Shown here: positions 55,901-64,000 of the stretch, piece after piece
Numbering within the stretch: position 1 is the stretch's first letter
Layout of the letters: each line of letters starts with the position of its first letter
Assembly: GCA_003194525.1 (NCBI GenBank)
Contig: NBIV01000037.1
Location: forward strand, 310,001-374,000
Source: Gracilariopsis chorda
Taxonomy: Eukaryota; Rhodophyta; Florideophyceae; Gracilariales; Gracilariaceae
DNA: 64,000 bases
Direction: 5' to 3'
Made by a program: the position numbers and the translations under genes
The notes under the pieces: model-generated
Seen by the model: the letters and a program-made list of their open reading frames with translations, nothing else
Databases searched by the model: none
What the model was told of the DNA's origin: nothing

Positions 55901-57255
55901 ATGGGAACAAATTTATATTGGTGCTTACCGATCGGTTCACCAAGCTCACCAGAGCTATTCCCATGAGGTCCACTACGGCCACTGACGTAGCAATGGCGTT
56001 CTTGACCCATTGGGTGTATCCATATGGTCTGCCACTTTATCTCCTATCGGACAACGGGCCACAATTCGTGTCGAAATTCTTCGCTCACGTCTGTTCGACC
56101 TTAGGAATTAAGCACGTCACCACAACGGCTTATCATCCGCAGACCAATGGACAGGCTGAGCGCTTCAATAGAACCATTAAGGACAGGTTGGTGCATTATG
56201 TTGCAGAGCACCAGGCCGATTGGGATGACTACGTCGGACCACTGGTCTATGCGTATAACACGCAAGTCCATCGGTCCACGGGGACTACACCCTTCGACCT
56301 AACGCTCACGCGACAGCCCCCGCACTTTGCGGTTGACCTTAAGGACAGCTGGATACCACAGGACTTCACGGCAGAAATGACCCCTGCCCAGGCCAAACGG
56401 TACACCCGGAAGCGGATTGACGATATCATCCGTACGGCCAGAGCACGGTTGAACAAGTCCCAACGGAGGTACAAGGATGACTTCGATAAGTCCGTCAGGT
56501 TTACGCTATCCTTTAAGGCCGGTGACATGGTCTACTTAGACCGCGCTCCATCGGATAAGCCGCAGGACGATATCGAGGTCATCACTCGAAAGCTCCTCCC
56601 ACGGTCCACTGGTCCCTATAAGGTTCTCTCAGCTACGTCCCATACGGTCACTATTGAAATCGATGGCCTACAGGACACCGTCGCAATTGACCGCGTTACG
56701 GCCGCGCCTATGCCGCCGAAGCCCACTGGTTCCCCTTTGGAAACTCCTGAGGACGCCCCTTCAGATGCTCCCAATTCCGCCGTACAGGACTCTACACCTA
56801 CGGACGAGCAGCTTTCGTCCCGCCCTAAGGTAGTTACGGCAGATCCATTGATCGCTACACCACTTCCAAAGGCCGTCTCGGCTGACCCACTGGCCCCCTC
56901 ATCCCAAGAGGAACACAACGACGGAGTACCGTCCCAGTTGGCCAATGATGGTTACGCCCCTTTGGACGAGATGGATCTCCCCGAGGAGTGGCCTGTGGAT
57001 GTTCCGAAGGACGTATCTTCACTTCCTAAGGAAAGCGCTATAGACCGTGTGGTCAATGCCGGCATTGACGACGACGGCGTCGTCAAATACCGTGTCCATT
57101 GGTACGGTTACAAACCCTCTGAGGACACATGGGAACCCCGGGAGAACATCCCGGAGAACTTTGTCCTTAGGTTTTGGCGCCGCATGGGCCGCACGGAGCG
57201 CGACCTTAAGGAGGGGGCATACATATTGAAATCCAATGGTCAAGGTTCGAATTAA
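52993..57255 (+). CDS. Gypsy pol polyprotein with chromodomain
   Basis: 1,420 residues. Order: protease (VLDTGAGPNLVHP, about 55), reverse transcriptase (FALVYLDDVIIFS, about 480), RNase H (ILDTDASDGQIGCVL, about 632), integrase zinc site (HYPRLAGHPGG...CASCVKARG) and core (ATDILGPLP, LLSDNGPQFVSKF, TNGQAERFNRT). A C-terminal chromodomain follows (VVNAGIDDDGVVKYRVHW, YKPSEDTWEP, about 1350-1400). Protease-RT-RNase H-integrase order defines Gypsy. The chromodomain marks a chromovirus and may steer insertion to particular chromatin. Confidence 0.96.
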   Translation: MDEWIDDPLEPSLDDQDPICVLRKENYKVRMTIGLRPSHSRVATSVLDTGAGPNLVHPKVLPSGWEDKVQVRKTPRITDASRRPMAIKGIISLFVQLGSLRVRTWFLVCPNLGAECILGTSFIDRYVKAIYPGLRKVAFYRAHPVALIGSKPGPEANPRKPPLATNTVSNKVRLTKALVIPAMTQTTAWVQCESSGLLTLQNHPKTIRRQLTLMANGVMDIRPRQPFVVSISNFTDHPVRLPKGTVVGIALPAPVAIMETNMDNSQPDDDEDVESWEGDVNMGDEFESYRPQVIELLREFKSMWSGQLGEIRATKHRIDLKDDAKPVYQHPYRTGLKGRTIVAEQMDKMRRANVIEPAPPHQSEWASPFVLVAKKDGSVRFCVDYRKLSAMTKRDSYPIPRMDDCLDSLGEAAVFTTLDANWGYWQIPLDDDAKPLTTFTTHEGLFRFIRMPFGLMNAPATFQRAMDIILSRVKWKFALVYLDDVIIFSKTIGEHFSHVRTVLRILREAGITLKLPKCFFFQSSVDYLGHVVRPGCLQVASRTTDAIRQAKPPRTHTELRSFLGLCNVYRRFVQGFAKIPAPRNDMLRKGTPSEFDCLTDEQYEAFEALRDKLLNPPILALPKPDKPYILDTDASDGQIGCVLLQEQESPKDYRPIGYWSRSLTSPERNYSTSEKECLAIVWSVLTLRPYLEGVRFTIRTDHHSLRWLMNMTDASSRLARWRLRLSEFDFDVAYRPGIKHRAADALSRILTDGTDESPLDDELPTPDLSGYESDHEDDFLLGRVNCDDSDVDVNAVYLVDWPMDDDSEARTLEVHAVQPEEKELLPITLDELLQAQKDDEYCKNQADLVGTPGCLFDYDRFGLLCRRAPLDGAIQRVIPKVLRARVLYLAHYPRLAGHPGGTRMYQSLRKHFYWPFMANDLWQTSRTCASCVKARGSKTIHQAKLKLFPAAGPLEFIATDILGPLPSTTHGNKFILVLTDRFTKLTRAIPMRSTTATDVAMAFLTHWVYPYGLPLYLLSDNGPQFVSKFFAHVCSTLGIKHVTTTAYHPQTNGQAERFNRTIKDRLVHYVAEHQADWDDYVGPLVYAYNTQVHRSTGTTPFDLTLTRQPPHFAVDLKDSWIPQDFTAEMTPAQAKRYTRKRIDDIIRTARARLNKSQRRYKDDFDKSVRFTLSFKAGDMVYLDRAPSDKPQDDIEVITRKLLPRSTGPYKVLSATSHTVTIEIDGLQDTVAIDRVTAAPMPPKPTGSPLETPEDAPSDAPNSAVQDSTPTDEQLSSRPKVVTADPLIATPLPKAVSADPLAPSSQEEHNDGVPSQLANDGYAPLDEMDLPEEWPVDVPKDVSSLPKESAIDRVVNAGIDDDGVVKYRVHWYGYKPSEDTWEPRENIPENFVLRFWRRMGRTERDLKEGAYILKSNGQGSN

Positions 57256-58080
57256 TCCAATGGACGTCGCTAGCTATCGCGCTAAAGTCGCTGAGCTGAC
57301 CATAGGACAGACGTACTAAGCACGCGCACTACGCGCGCTAAGCCGATCTGGCTTTCTATGGGCCACGGCGCGGAGCGCTAACCATCCTCTGGTCTAACTA
57401 TAGTGCGGCCTGCCTCTGGCGCACACTAATTTTGGCACTAACTATCAGCCCAATGAAACATCCGATGGACTTACAGCGCGGGCAGCGCCTGCCAAGGCGC
57501 GCGCGCTTGATCAAAAACGCCGTCGGCCAAATGGACAATTTTTTGAAGTGGCGTTGCACGCCCCGAAATCGGCCAAAGCAAAGAACGGCCGATATCTCGG
57601 CTTCTAGGCCGCGCACAGACCAACGGACAGCCGATTCGGAGTCTCCTCGTTTCGGCCGAAACGGCACCGTACGGGCACATTGTGCGACGAGCACGCAAGA
57701 AGCGCGCGCGCTGGCCACTGGCATCTCAAAAAATCAACAATTTCCAATGGACAATTTCTTCGCTTGATTTTTCGAGTGCCAAGGGTGTTGTCCAGAATGG
57801 GCACGAGCCCCAGCGCTCCCACGTTGGGCACGTGTCCACGCCCATTGGACAACCGCTGCCCTGAGAAACCGGCCACGCCGAGCGAGATCACTACGCCTCC
57901 ATTGGCTACTGCAAACTGTTGCAAGTCCACTGGAGCGCGAACCGTCGCGGTGCACCCTGAGGGCAACCCACCGCACTAATTGACCTGAAGGCCGGTCAAG
58001 CCGACCTAAGGGAAACGGACGTAATAACCAATGGATAACTTGACTTTATTGAGACCTAACAGGCTAATTGAAGAGTACCC

Positions 58081-58509
58081 TCAGGCCGATGGAGCCGGCG
58101 TGATCGCGTCGCCGCCCTGGCCCTCAGACGCACCACCACCGCCATCGGTTGGCGCCTGACCACCGGAACTCTGACCACTGGGACCCACCGTGCGCTGGCG
58201 CTTGCGCGGAGGACTGTGCGGACCACTGGACGCGGAGCCTGCACCGCCGCTACTGTCGCTCAAAGCGAGCCCATAGCGAGCGTCGATGTCCGCAAGGACC
58301 TTGTTGGACAGCACATGAGCGTTCTCCTGTAGGATCTGCTCCACCGAGTCCTTTAGGGCCTCATTCTCCTCCAGCAGGGCCCCGTAACGCGACGCACGAC
58401 GCGCCCAAGACCTAGCGCGGCGCAATAAGTCCTCAAGGCCACCGGAAACATTGAGGCCAGCGGCACCAGCGACCTCACGGAGAGCTTCGGCCGCATTGGT
58501 TACGCCCAT
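58081..58509 (-). CDS. Antisense ORF inside the young Gypsy element
   Basis: 142 residues from ATG at 58509; the frame is open without an ATG back to about 58662. It begins with an Ala/Leu-rich helical part (AAEALREVAGAAGLNV), then a coiled-coil-like stretch (LLEENEALKDSVEQILQENA), and ends in a Gly/Ser-rich tail with a basic PPRKRQR cluster that resembles a nuclear localisation signal. No family is recognised. Position between pol and the 3' LTR on the opposite strand is where some Gypsy elements carry an extra gene. A chance frame in GC-rich DNA remains possible. Confidence 0.5.
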   Translation of the reverse strand: MGVTNAAEALREVAGAAGLNVSGGLEDLLRRARSWARRASRYGALLEENEALKDSVEQILQENAHVLSNKVLADIDARYGLALSDSSGGAGSASSGPHSPPRKRQRTVGPSGQSSGGQAPTDGGGGASEGQGGDAITPAPSA

Positions 58510-58680
58510 AGGGATAGCCGGGATAGGCGGCAGCGGGGTGCCGCTGACAGCTGAAATCGGACAGGTGCGTTGTAGGAACGGTGAGACCAAAGGAAAAACT
58601 TGGTAACCGGCCAATGGGCTGAAGATACCCGTGGAGGACAAGCGGTTCGACCGAGACGGTCAAGCCTAAGGAGAGGGCGA

Positions 58681-59158
58681 TGTGAGATAGTGAAGTCCAG
58701 TGGATTCCGCAACTCTGGAGACCCATGTGGACGATACACGTTGTGTATCTGGCCCAAGGATGGCTATCTGTATTTTATATAATTTATTTAGTTTTATTGA
58801 ATTAGTAACCATAGGACTAGATATAGCTACTGTAGAGTAGGGCACTTTACAGTGCCACAGGGTCGAGGCGCCTCGGTGCCGATACTTAGGCACCTCGAGC
58901 TGCGCCTCCCCTAGGGACAGTAAACTCAGACACCCTTGTGAGTCTTGAGCACCCCCGTACTCGGTACTCACAATTCCCTTTGGCCTTCAAGGTATCGCTA
59001 CCGCAATTCCGACCTGTAGGACTGCGTAGTCAGCGCCACCCCATTGCGCCAACATTACCAGAGGTGTCGCCGCCGCTTCATTAACCTTAGGACCCCCCAG
59101 CTCTGCCACGCTACCACGAGACCATTAGGAGCTTGCCCACTTGGCTCACTATCCTACA
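58681..59158 (+). repeat. Young Gypsy 3' LTR
   Basis: 478 bp, identical by eye to the 5' LTR. It is followed by the second GGAAT target copy. Confidence 0.97.
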
Positions 59159-60421
59159 GGAATGTTTCAAACAGCTTCCAAAGTTCCATCGGAGTTGTAC
59201 AACCGATTGCAGTTGATAAGGGAACATTCATGGTTTCGGAGGGTAGGCGTGGAGAAAAATCTCATTCTTTCTCTAGGATTAATTAGGATGGGCATTACAC
59301 TCTGAAAGATGTTCTCGATGGCTACGACGTGAAGCGCTTTTTTCATACGTTTGAAGAAGGTAAGAAGATTACGTGTGCTGACGATAACATCCGAATGGTT
59401 CAGTTCATGCGTAGTACTGAAGGAAAACGAGTTGTCTTTTCTGCTGCCGACGATACAGGCTCCTCGGACTCTACTAAAGAAGAAATGAATGACCCAGTAC
59501 GTTGGCAAAGTCCGTAAATGCTGCTGGGATATGAGATGTGGGCATCGCATTTCTTTCCGTATTCGTTCAGAGACTGCTCCTGGCGATCAGATTGTGGCAG
59601 AAACGAAGGCCAGTGAGATTCAGACTGAGTCTTTCGAGGCAAATCATATCGTCATAGCCTGCAGCTGTTGCGGATCGGAACGTTTGAGATCAAGCATCAC
59701 AAAACAATTTGGTTCTGTCTGCTTTTCTGAGATTATCTTCAGTTCGTCTGGGAATCAATATATTATCAAAAACATAATCGAAAAGAAGGCGATTATGGTT
59801 GGCGAGTACAACACACTCCGGACCACAACCACCTGGAGAGTCGAAGATATGATTCGTACATTTTCTTTGAGTTCTTTCAGCAACACTCGGAAGCACATGC
59901 TTTTCTTCTTACTGTCGGATGTCATGGTTTCTATCCCTCATAAACAATGTTTCGATGAGATGCCATACAGTGGATGCCATTTGCACTGCAGTGAGGAAAT
60001 CTTGATGAGTATGGTCTTGTGAGGAACTTAGCAATTCTTTGCATTTTTTCACGAGACAGCGGTAACGGAAGCTAAGCTCTGCTGGCAGGAATTGAAATTG
60101 TCGAGAGATCTCATGGTGGGCAGCGCGGAAGAGCTTCAGCAGCGTGAGTGGACGTGTTTCATGAATTTTTGAATATACGGTGGGGGTAGACGTGGGAGCG
60201 GATGGTCGAAAGGAAAGTAGTGAATCTGAAAGTACTTTATTCTTCGGCGGAAACAGAGCTGGCACCATTTTTGATCATTACGGTGACCTGTTCAGGCCCT
60301 GCGTAGGAATTTTTCTCTTATTAGTTGCAGAAATACACTATTTCATCGTAAGGAGGAGGCGGGAATTCGAGAGGAACGCCAGAGCTCCTGTGGACAACGC
60401 TTCTTAACGTCTTCAGGAGCT
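59159..60421. other. Decayed coding-like sequence of uncertain origin
   Basis: Several mid-length frames lie here: plus 59329-59516 (DVKRFFHTFEEGKKITCADD), plus 59489-60022, and minus 60268-59909 (LLKLFRAAHHEISRQFQFLP ... VWHLIETLF). None joins into a clear protein. The minus-strand piece faintly resembles a helical nucleoporin (Nup85-like), but I would not annotate it so. The pattern matches the decayed host genes immediately to the right. Confidence 0.3.
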
Positions 60422-61670
60422 ATGGGCGTCGTTGAAGTGCGTGAGACTCTTCGCGCGCAGTCTAACGAGTTTCACCCGAGAAAGAGACCAGGGCCACAAG
60501 CACCCCGTGAACTCAATGCAGACCGGGATTCTGGGGGACATTATGTTGGTGCACTGTCAAAAGCTTTGGTCAGGTTGAAGAACAACCAGCAGCAAATTAA
60601 GGCCCTAACTTCAACACGAAGCACAGATCCTAGCTTGCAGATGGTGAAACGTCGTGAATACGCCTTGAAGAAAGAGAAGCCAATATGGTATCTGTCTTGG
60701 CTATCGTATCAAGTTCTTAGCAGGCACCTGGGATTGGTTCGATGTGTTGCTTTCGACGCAAGCAACGCCTGGTTTTCCAATGGTAATGCAGATAGCACCG
60801 TAAAGATATGGGACTCTGATACAGGGCGGCTCAAACTAACGCTAACTGGCCATGTTTCAAACGTTTTGCAGAATTGCAATATCAGAACGTCACACTTATA
60901 TGTTTACGGTTGGAGATGAAAAGATGGGTAAATGCTGGAATCTGTAACAGGACAAGGTGATTCGGAACTATCATGGTCACCTCTCCAGTGTATGCTGTGT
61001 GTCCTTGCCTCCATTTCTTGATGTGTTTGTTGGTCACAGGAGGATGATAGTGCACGGTAGGATTCTGGGATGTACGGAACAGGGCCTAAGTATTTCTTTC
61101 GGGCGCTCATAGAGACACACTCAACTCAATTTTGACTCAGCCTGTTGATCCCCAAATGATTTCGGCAAGTGTCGATTCGACCAACTGAAAACGGGATCTT
61201 GCTGCTGGAAAGTGCTCTGCAACGCAAAAAGAATCACAAGAAGGGCATGTGAGCTTTGGCCCAGCATTCTGGACAGTTCTCATTTGCGTCTACTGTGGCG
61301 GATAACATCAAACCATGGGCATTACTACATGGAAAGATCATGCGCTACTTCAGCGGCGCACATGGAAGGAAGTTACTCAACGCCTTGGCAATTAACGAAG
61401 GCATGGTTTTCGCAATTGGCGGACGACGACAGAACTGGTGCTTTCTGGGATTACAGCTCAACCCACTGCTTTCAGAAAGCAAAAGGAGTGGTTCAGCATA
61501 AAATTCTTGAGCGTGAGAATGGCATTCACGGACTTGCTTCTGATAAGAGCAGAATTCGTCTGCTTACTTGCGAAACCGACAAGACCGTTCGTAGATGGGG
61601 AGAAGTTGAAGAAGCGACAGAGGAGACACATCCCATGACATGGGAGCCCAGGAAGAAAGATGTTTATTAA
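60422..61670 (+). pseudogene. Decayed copy of PRL1/PLRG1 (spliceosomal WD40 protein)
   Basis: The first 165 codons match the N-terminal and first-repeat part of PRL1/PLRG1: WYLSWLSYQVLSRHLGLVR, AFDASNAWFSNGNADSTVK, IWDSDTGRLKLTLTGH. The match continues in shifting frames: VGDEKMGKCWNL then VIRNYHGHLSSVCC (about 60920-61000), SILTQPVDPQMISASVDST (about 61127-61183), RDLAAGKCSAT, FASTVADNIKPW, FSGAHGRKLLNALAINEG, and finally ETDKTVRRW...ATEETHPMTWEPRK before a stop at 61670. At least five frame changes or stops separate these blocks. PRL1 belongs to the NineTeen/Prp19 complex, and a working copy must lie elsewhere. Confidence 0.85.
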
Positions 61671-61808
61671 TGTTGACCGTTTCGTGAATGGCAGACATGG
61701 TCCGAGGAGAAGGAAGTCGCGAAATATTTCTTGTCCTTCAAGAAGCACAAAGGGTATGGGATAAGAAACACTGCAAACGCAAAATATTGAATGAATTAGT
61801 ACAAGGTA

Positions 61809-62414
61809 CTACTTCAGTGTCGGAGCTAACGTTTTGGGAAGGCGCTCAACCTTGTATTGATGCTCTGAGATATACATGATCGGTGTTCCAGCAAATTTCC
61901 TAATAAGCCTCTTCAAATCCTTATCAAAGGTAGCCACAATGTATATACGATGTGCGGCAATACACTGCATGATGCATCTGTCGGCATAAGGTCCTTTACG
62001 AGAACAAACAAGTCGTTTGAAACGTCTATCTCGTGCTACTCGCAAAGCAACAGAGTATTTCTTGGGGAGCTTTTGTAGCTCGGCGATGACGCAATCTGAG
62101 ATCCAGATGATGGAAGGCGTTGCAAGACAATGAATCATTCCACGAGCTACGTCAATTTCGTTGGCCACGGTAACGTTAATGAAGTTTGTGCCCAAGAGAA
62201 TTCTACATGGACGTCCAAGCGAAGGGTTGAATCGGGAGAACATTGAAAAAGGAGTGGAATTGTTCGCCAAAGTGTCTTTGTCTAGTTTCTTCTCAAAGGC
62301 TGGCGCTGCATCTTGCTTTGAAAGCTCCCTTATCTTGATACGAGAGTTGTTCGGAGAAACGAAACGTTTCAATTCAGCCTACTTTCTCTGACGTTTCTTT
62401 CTCGCGCCTCTCAT
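61809..62414 (-). pseudogene. Decayed copy of FCF1/UTP24 (rRNA-processing PIN-domain protein)
   Basis: From ATG at 62414 the start MRGARKKRQRK is followed by TAG at codon 12 (62379-62381). The same frame is then open for 187 codons to a stop at 61809. The match to FCF1 is clear: FNPSLGRPCRILLGTNFINV, SDCVIAELQKLPKKY, VALRVARDRRFKRL, CSRKGPYADRCIMQ, DKDLKRLIRKFAGTPIMYIS. Two PIN metal ligands are altered: Asp in the family's DTNF is Gly (LGTNF) and the second Asp of YADDC is Arg (YADRC). FCF1 cleaves pre-rRNA in the small-subunit processome; this copy should not. It converges on the PRL1 copy. Confidence 0.82.
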
Positions 62415-62539
62415 TTTTCGTATAAGAAACTAGAACCACTTCCGCCTTCTAAGTAGTTTTATTGCCAACTCAGTTTGCAGCTAGGGTAGATACATATGTT
62501 CGACGCAGCTTTGTAGCGCTGGGTGTCGTCGTCGGGCAA

Positions 62540-63020
62540 TGAGGATGTTTATGGTTCTGTGACGAAATATTTGTTGGATACTGGCGTCTGGGAGTTGAAC
62601 GTGCTGGAACACTTCTTGGACGAGACCCGGACATTAGCGCATTTGGTAAATTGTTGACCGGTGGAAGTGTTCCTTTACCAATGAAGATTGCCAGAGAAGA
62701 AGTATTCAACGATTTTGATGAAGATTTGAAAAAGGAGAAATTGCTTCATGGTCTTTCGTACACGGCACATGCTATCAAATGTGCTGCTGGGGTAGAACGT
62801 TTGGGGCGATTTGAAGTATTGCGAGATCACGGCGAGGAGCACTTGAAGTATTGGGATGAGGGCGTTGCATGAGAGATAAGAAGCTTTGAGTTCGTCAAGG
62901 GTGTGAGCGTCGTGGAGACTGTTATGATTGTGGAATTCAATAAGAAGGATGGAGAGGATATAGCGCTACTGGGGCTCTCGAGTTTTCGCGGAGGTTGGGA
63001 AATTAAGGAGACTTCACGAG
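62540..63020 (+). pseudogene. Decayed fragment of BioA-type aminotransferase (DAPA synthase)
   Basis: From 62561 one frame reads DEIFVGYWRLGVERAGTLLG, then PDISAFGKLLTGGSVPLPM, where the Lys is the expected PLP-binding residue. It continues with LLHGLSYTAHAIKCAAGVE and KYWDEGVA to TGA at 62870-62872. Beyond it the same frame continues with family-like sequence (FVKGVSVVETVMIVEF). This is the C-terminal half of 7,8-diaminopelargonate aminotransferase, as in plant BIO3-BIO1. The N-terminal half is missing or unrecognisable. Confidence 0.75.
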
Positions 63021-64000
63021 GCTGTTGGGAAACATAATATATATGCTGTGCACGCCACTTTCAGAGAGAACGCACTGTGACGTGCTTTCGAAACGCGAAA
63101 GGGTGCTAGACAAGTACCAGCATGAAGCGTCAGGGTTTCAACCAAAGAAAGACGACTTTTTGCCTTCATGAGCGATGGAAATTTGGTTAGAAAAGGGAAG
63201 CAGTAGAACTCATCGCGGCAAAAACAATGCTCGTTTTGTGGCAGATAGAATCTGCGCCTTCTTCAGAGGCAAATGACAATCACTCCATACTGGTCATTTC
63301 AGGCCTATAGAGTCCGAAACCTGGGCATTACAAGAGCGTCAACCACCTTCATCTTCTTCTTTACTGTGGAAGTTGTGCTCTAATTCCTAGCAACAAGCAC
63401 TGAGCTTGTCGCACAGCATCTTGCCAAGAGTCTATTACCACAAAGCCCAGTCTGCCCTCTTTTGACGAGAAGTACGCACGGCGATGCGCAATCTGGGTAT
63501 GCAAAGTGACGCCTTCACCCATCCACCTTCGTAAACTTCCAGTGCCAAGATACATCTCAAGCAAAATGGAAAGCAAAGTTTTTATTGATTTGTTGGGAGA
63601 TATTGTATCCATTCTAAGCGAAACAGTTTTTCACGTAGTGGTTTTGATCGGCCGAAATACGGAAACTGCACCTAAACAAACGTCTTTGAGGGCATCTTCT
63701 TGAAAGAATTTGGAGACGCGATCGACATTGCTGCCCTTGGTAGATTATGGGTTCAGTGACTACGCTTTCTTTTCGGTTTCGTGACTTCTTTTACCCTTCA
63801 AGGGTGAGCTAAACGTCATGTGTTGAGTGTTCGTGTTCGACTTTGCAACTTGGAATCCATGTCGAGTCAAGTAACAACGCACTGCAAAAGCGCCCTGGCT
63901 TTACTGCAAGTTGTGCCATTAACTGTATTACAAGGAGAACGGGAACTTCCCGTCGGGAAGCACGTAACGCTAAACTTCAACTGGCTGGCCCAAACCGTTG
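63021..64000. other. Right-hand region without a supported gene
   Basis: About 1 kb with short frames only. It may continue the decayed BioA-like sequence or another remnant. Nothing can be named. Confidence 0.4.

Larger units (their letters stand above)
50134..59158 (+). mobile_element. Gypsy (Ty3) chromovirus LTR retrotransposon, looks whole and young
   Basis: 9,025 bp between two 478-bp LTRs (TG...CA) that are identical by eye. It is flanked by the 5-bp duplication GGAAT (50129-50133 and 59159-59163). A primer-binding site beginning TGGTCTCCCGACC follows the left LTR; its tRNA was not identified. It holds a gag ORF, a separate pol ORF with a terminal chromodomain, and an additional antisense ORF between pol and the 3' LTR. 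Identical LTRs and long open frames imply a very recent insertion. Confidence 0.97.

Noticed and set aside
59909-60268. Nup85-like nucleoporin fragment
   Set aside because: Only a faint helical resemblance (VWHLIETLF); too weak to name without a profile search.
1-64000. CRISPR arrays, bacterial operons, rRNA genes or viral genome insertions other than LTR elements
   Set aside because: No regularly spaced repeats, rRNA signatures or capsid/polymerase genes were seen.

Overview
The window reads as nuclear DNA of a photosynthetic, intron-poor eukaryote. A florideophyte red alga of the Chondrus kind fits best. This is inference from plastid-type proteins, small genes with few introns, short canonical GT-AG introns and a heavy load of Copia and Gypsy elements; no single marker proves the species.

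Positions 1 to about 22,000 form a gene-rich block. From left to right it holds: a very large ZNFX1-type RNA helicase/zinc-finger gene (minus strand, single exon, running off the left edge); mitochondrial ribosomal protein uL23m (plus, two exons); a YfcH/SDR39U1/GC1-type epimerase (minus); a BSD2-like DnaJ zinc-finger protein (plus); a cytochrome P450 (minus); tRNA-Pro(CGG) (minus); cytosolic ribosomal protein uL6/RPL9 (plus, two exons); a second DnaJ zinc-finger protein with a twin-arginine lumenal signal (minus); a GT31 glycosyltransferase (plus); a five-exon secreted GH113-like glycosidase (minus); and a membrane RING-H2 protein (plus). Three or more of these probably act in the plastid. 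The GT31 and GH genes belong to the secretory or cell-wall side.

Positions 22,000 to 59,000 are dominated by mobile elements. A young, whole-looking Copia element (22089-27514) has identical LTRs and a 5-bp target duplication. A complete pogo-like DNA transposon (29976-32198) lies beside a Tc1-like transposon (about 32295-40433), which an old, broken Gypsy element (32402-39352) has split. Then come a decayed piggyBac-like transposase (40771-42240) and a CACTA/TNP2-like transposase (about 43301-46378). A young, whole-looking Gypsy chromovirus (50134-59158) carries an extra antisense ORF and sits inside a small open reading frame of unknown function.

Positions 59,159 to 64,000 look like a gene graveyard. 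Decayed copies of PRL1/PLRG1 (spliceosomal WD40), FCF1/UTP24 (rRNA-processing PIN nuclease) and BioA (biotin-pathway aminotransferase) lie next to one another. The functional copies are presumably elsewhere. No CRISPR, operon or bacterial features are present.
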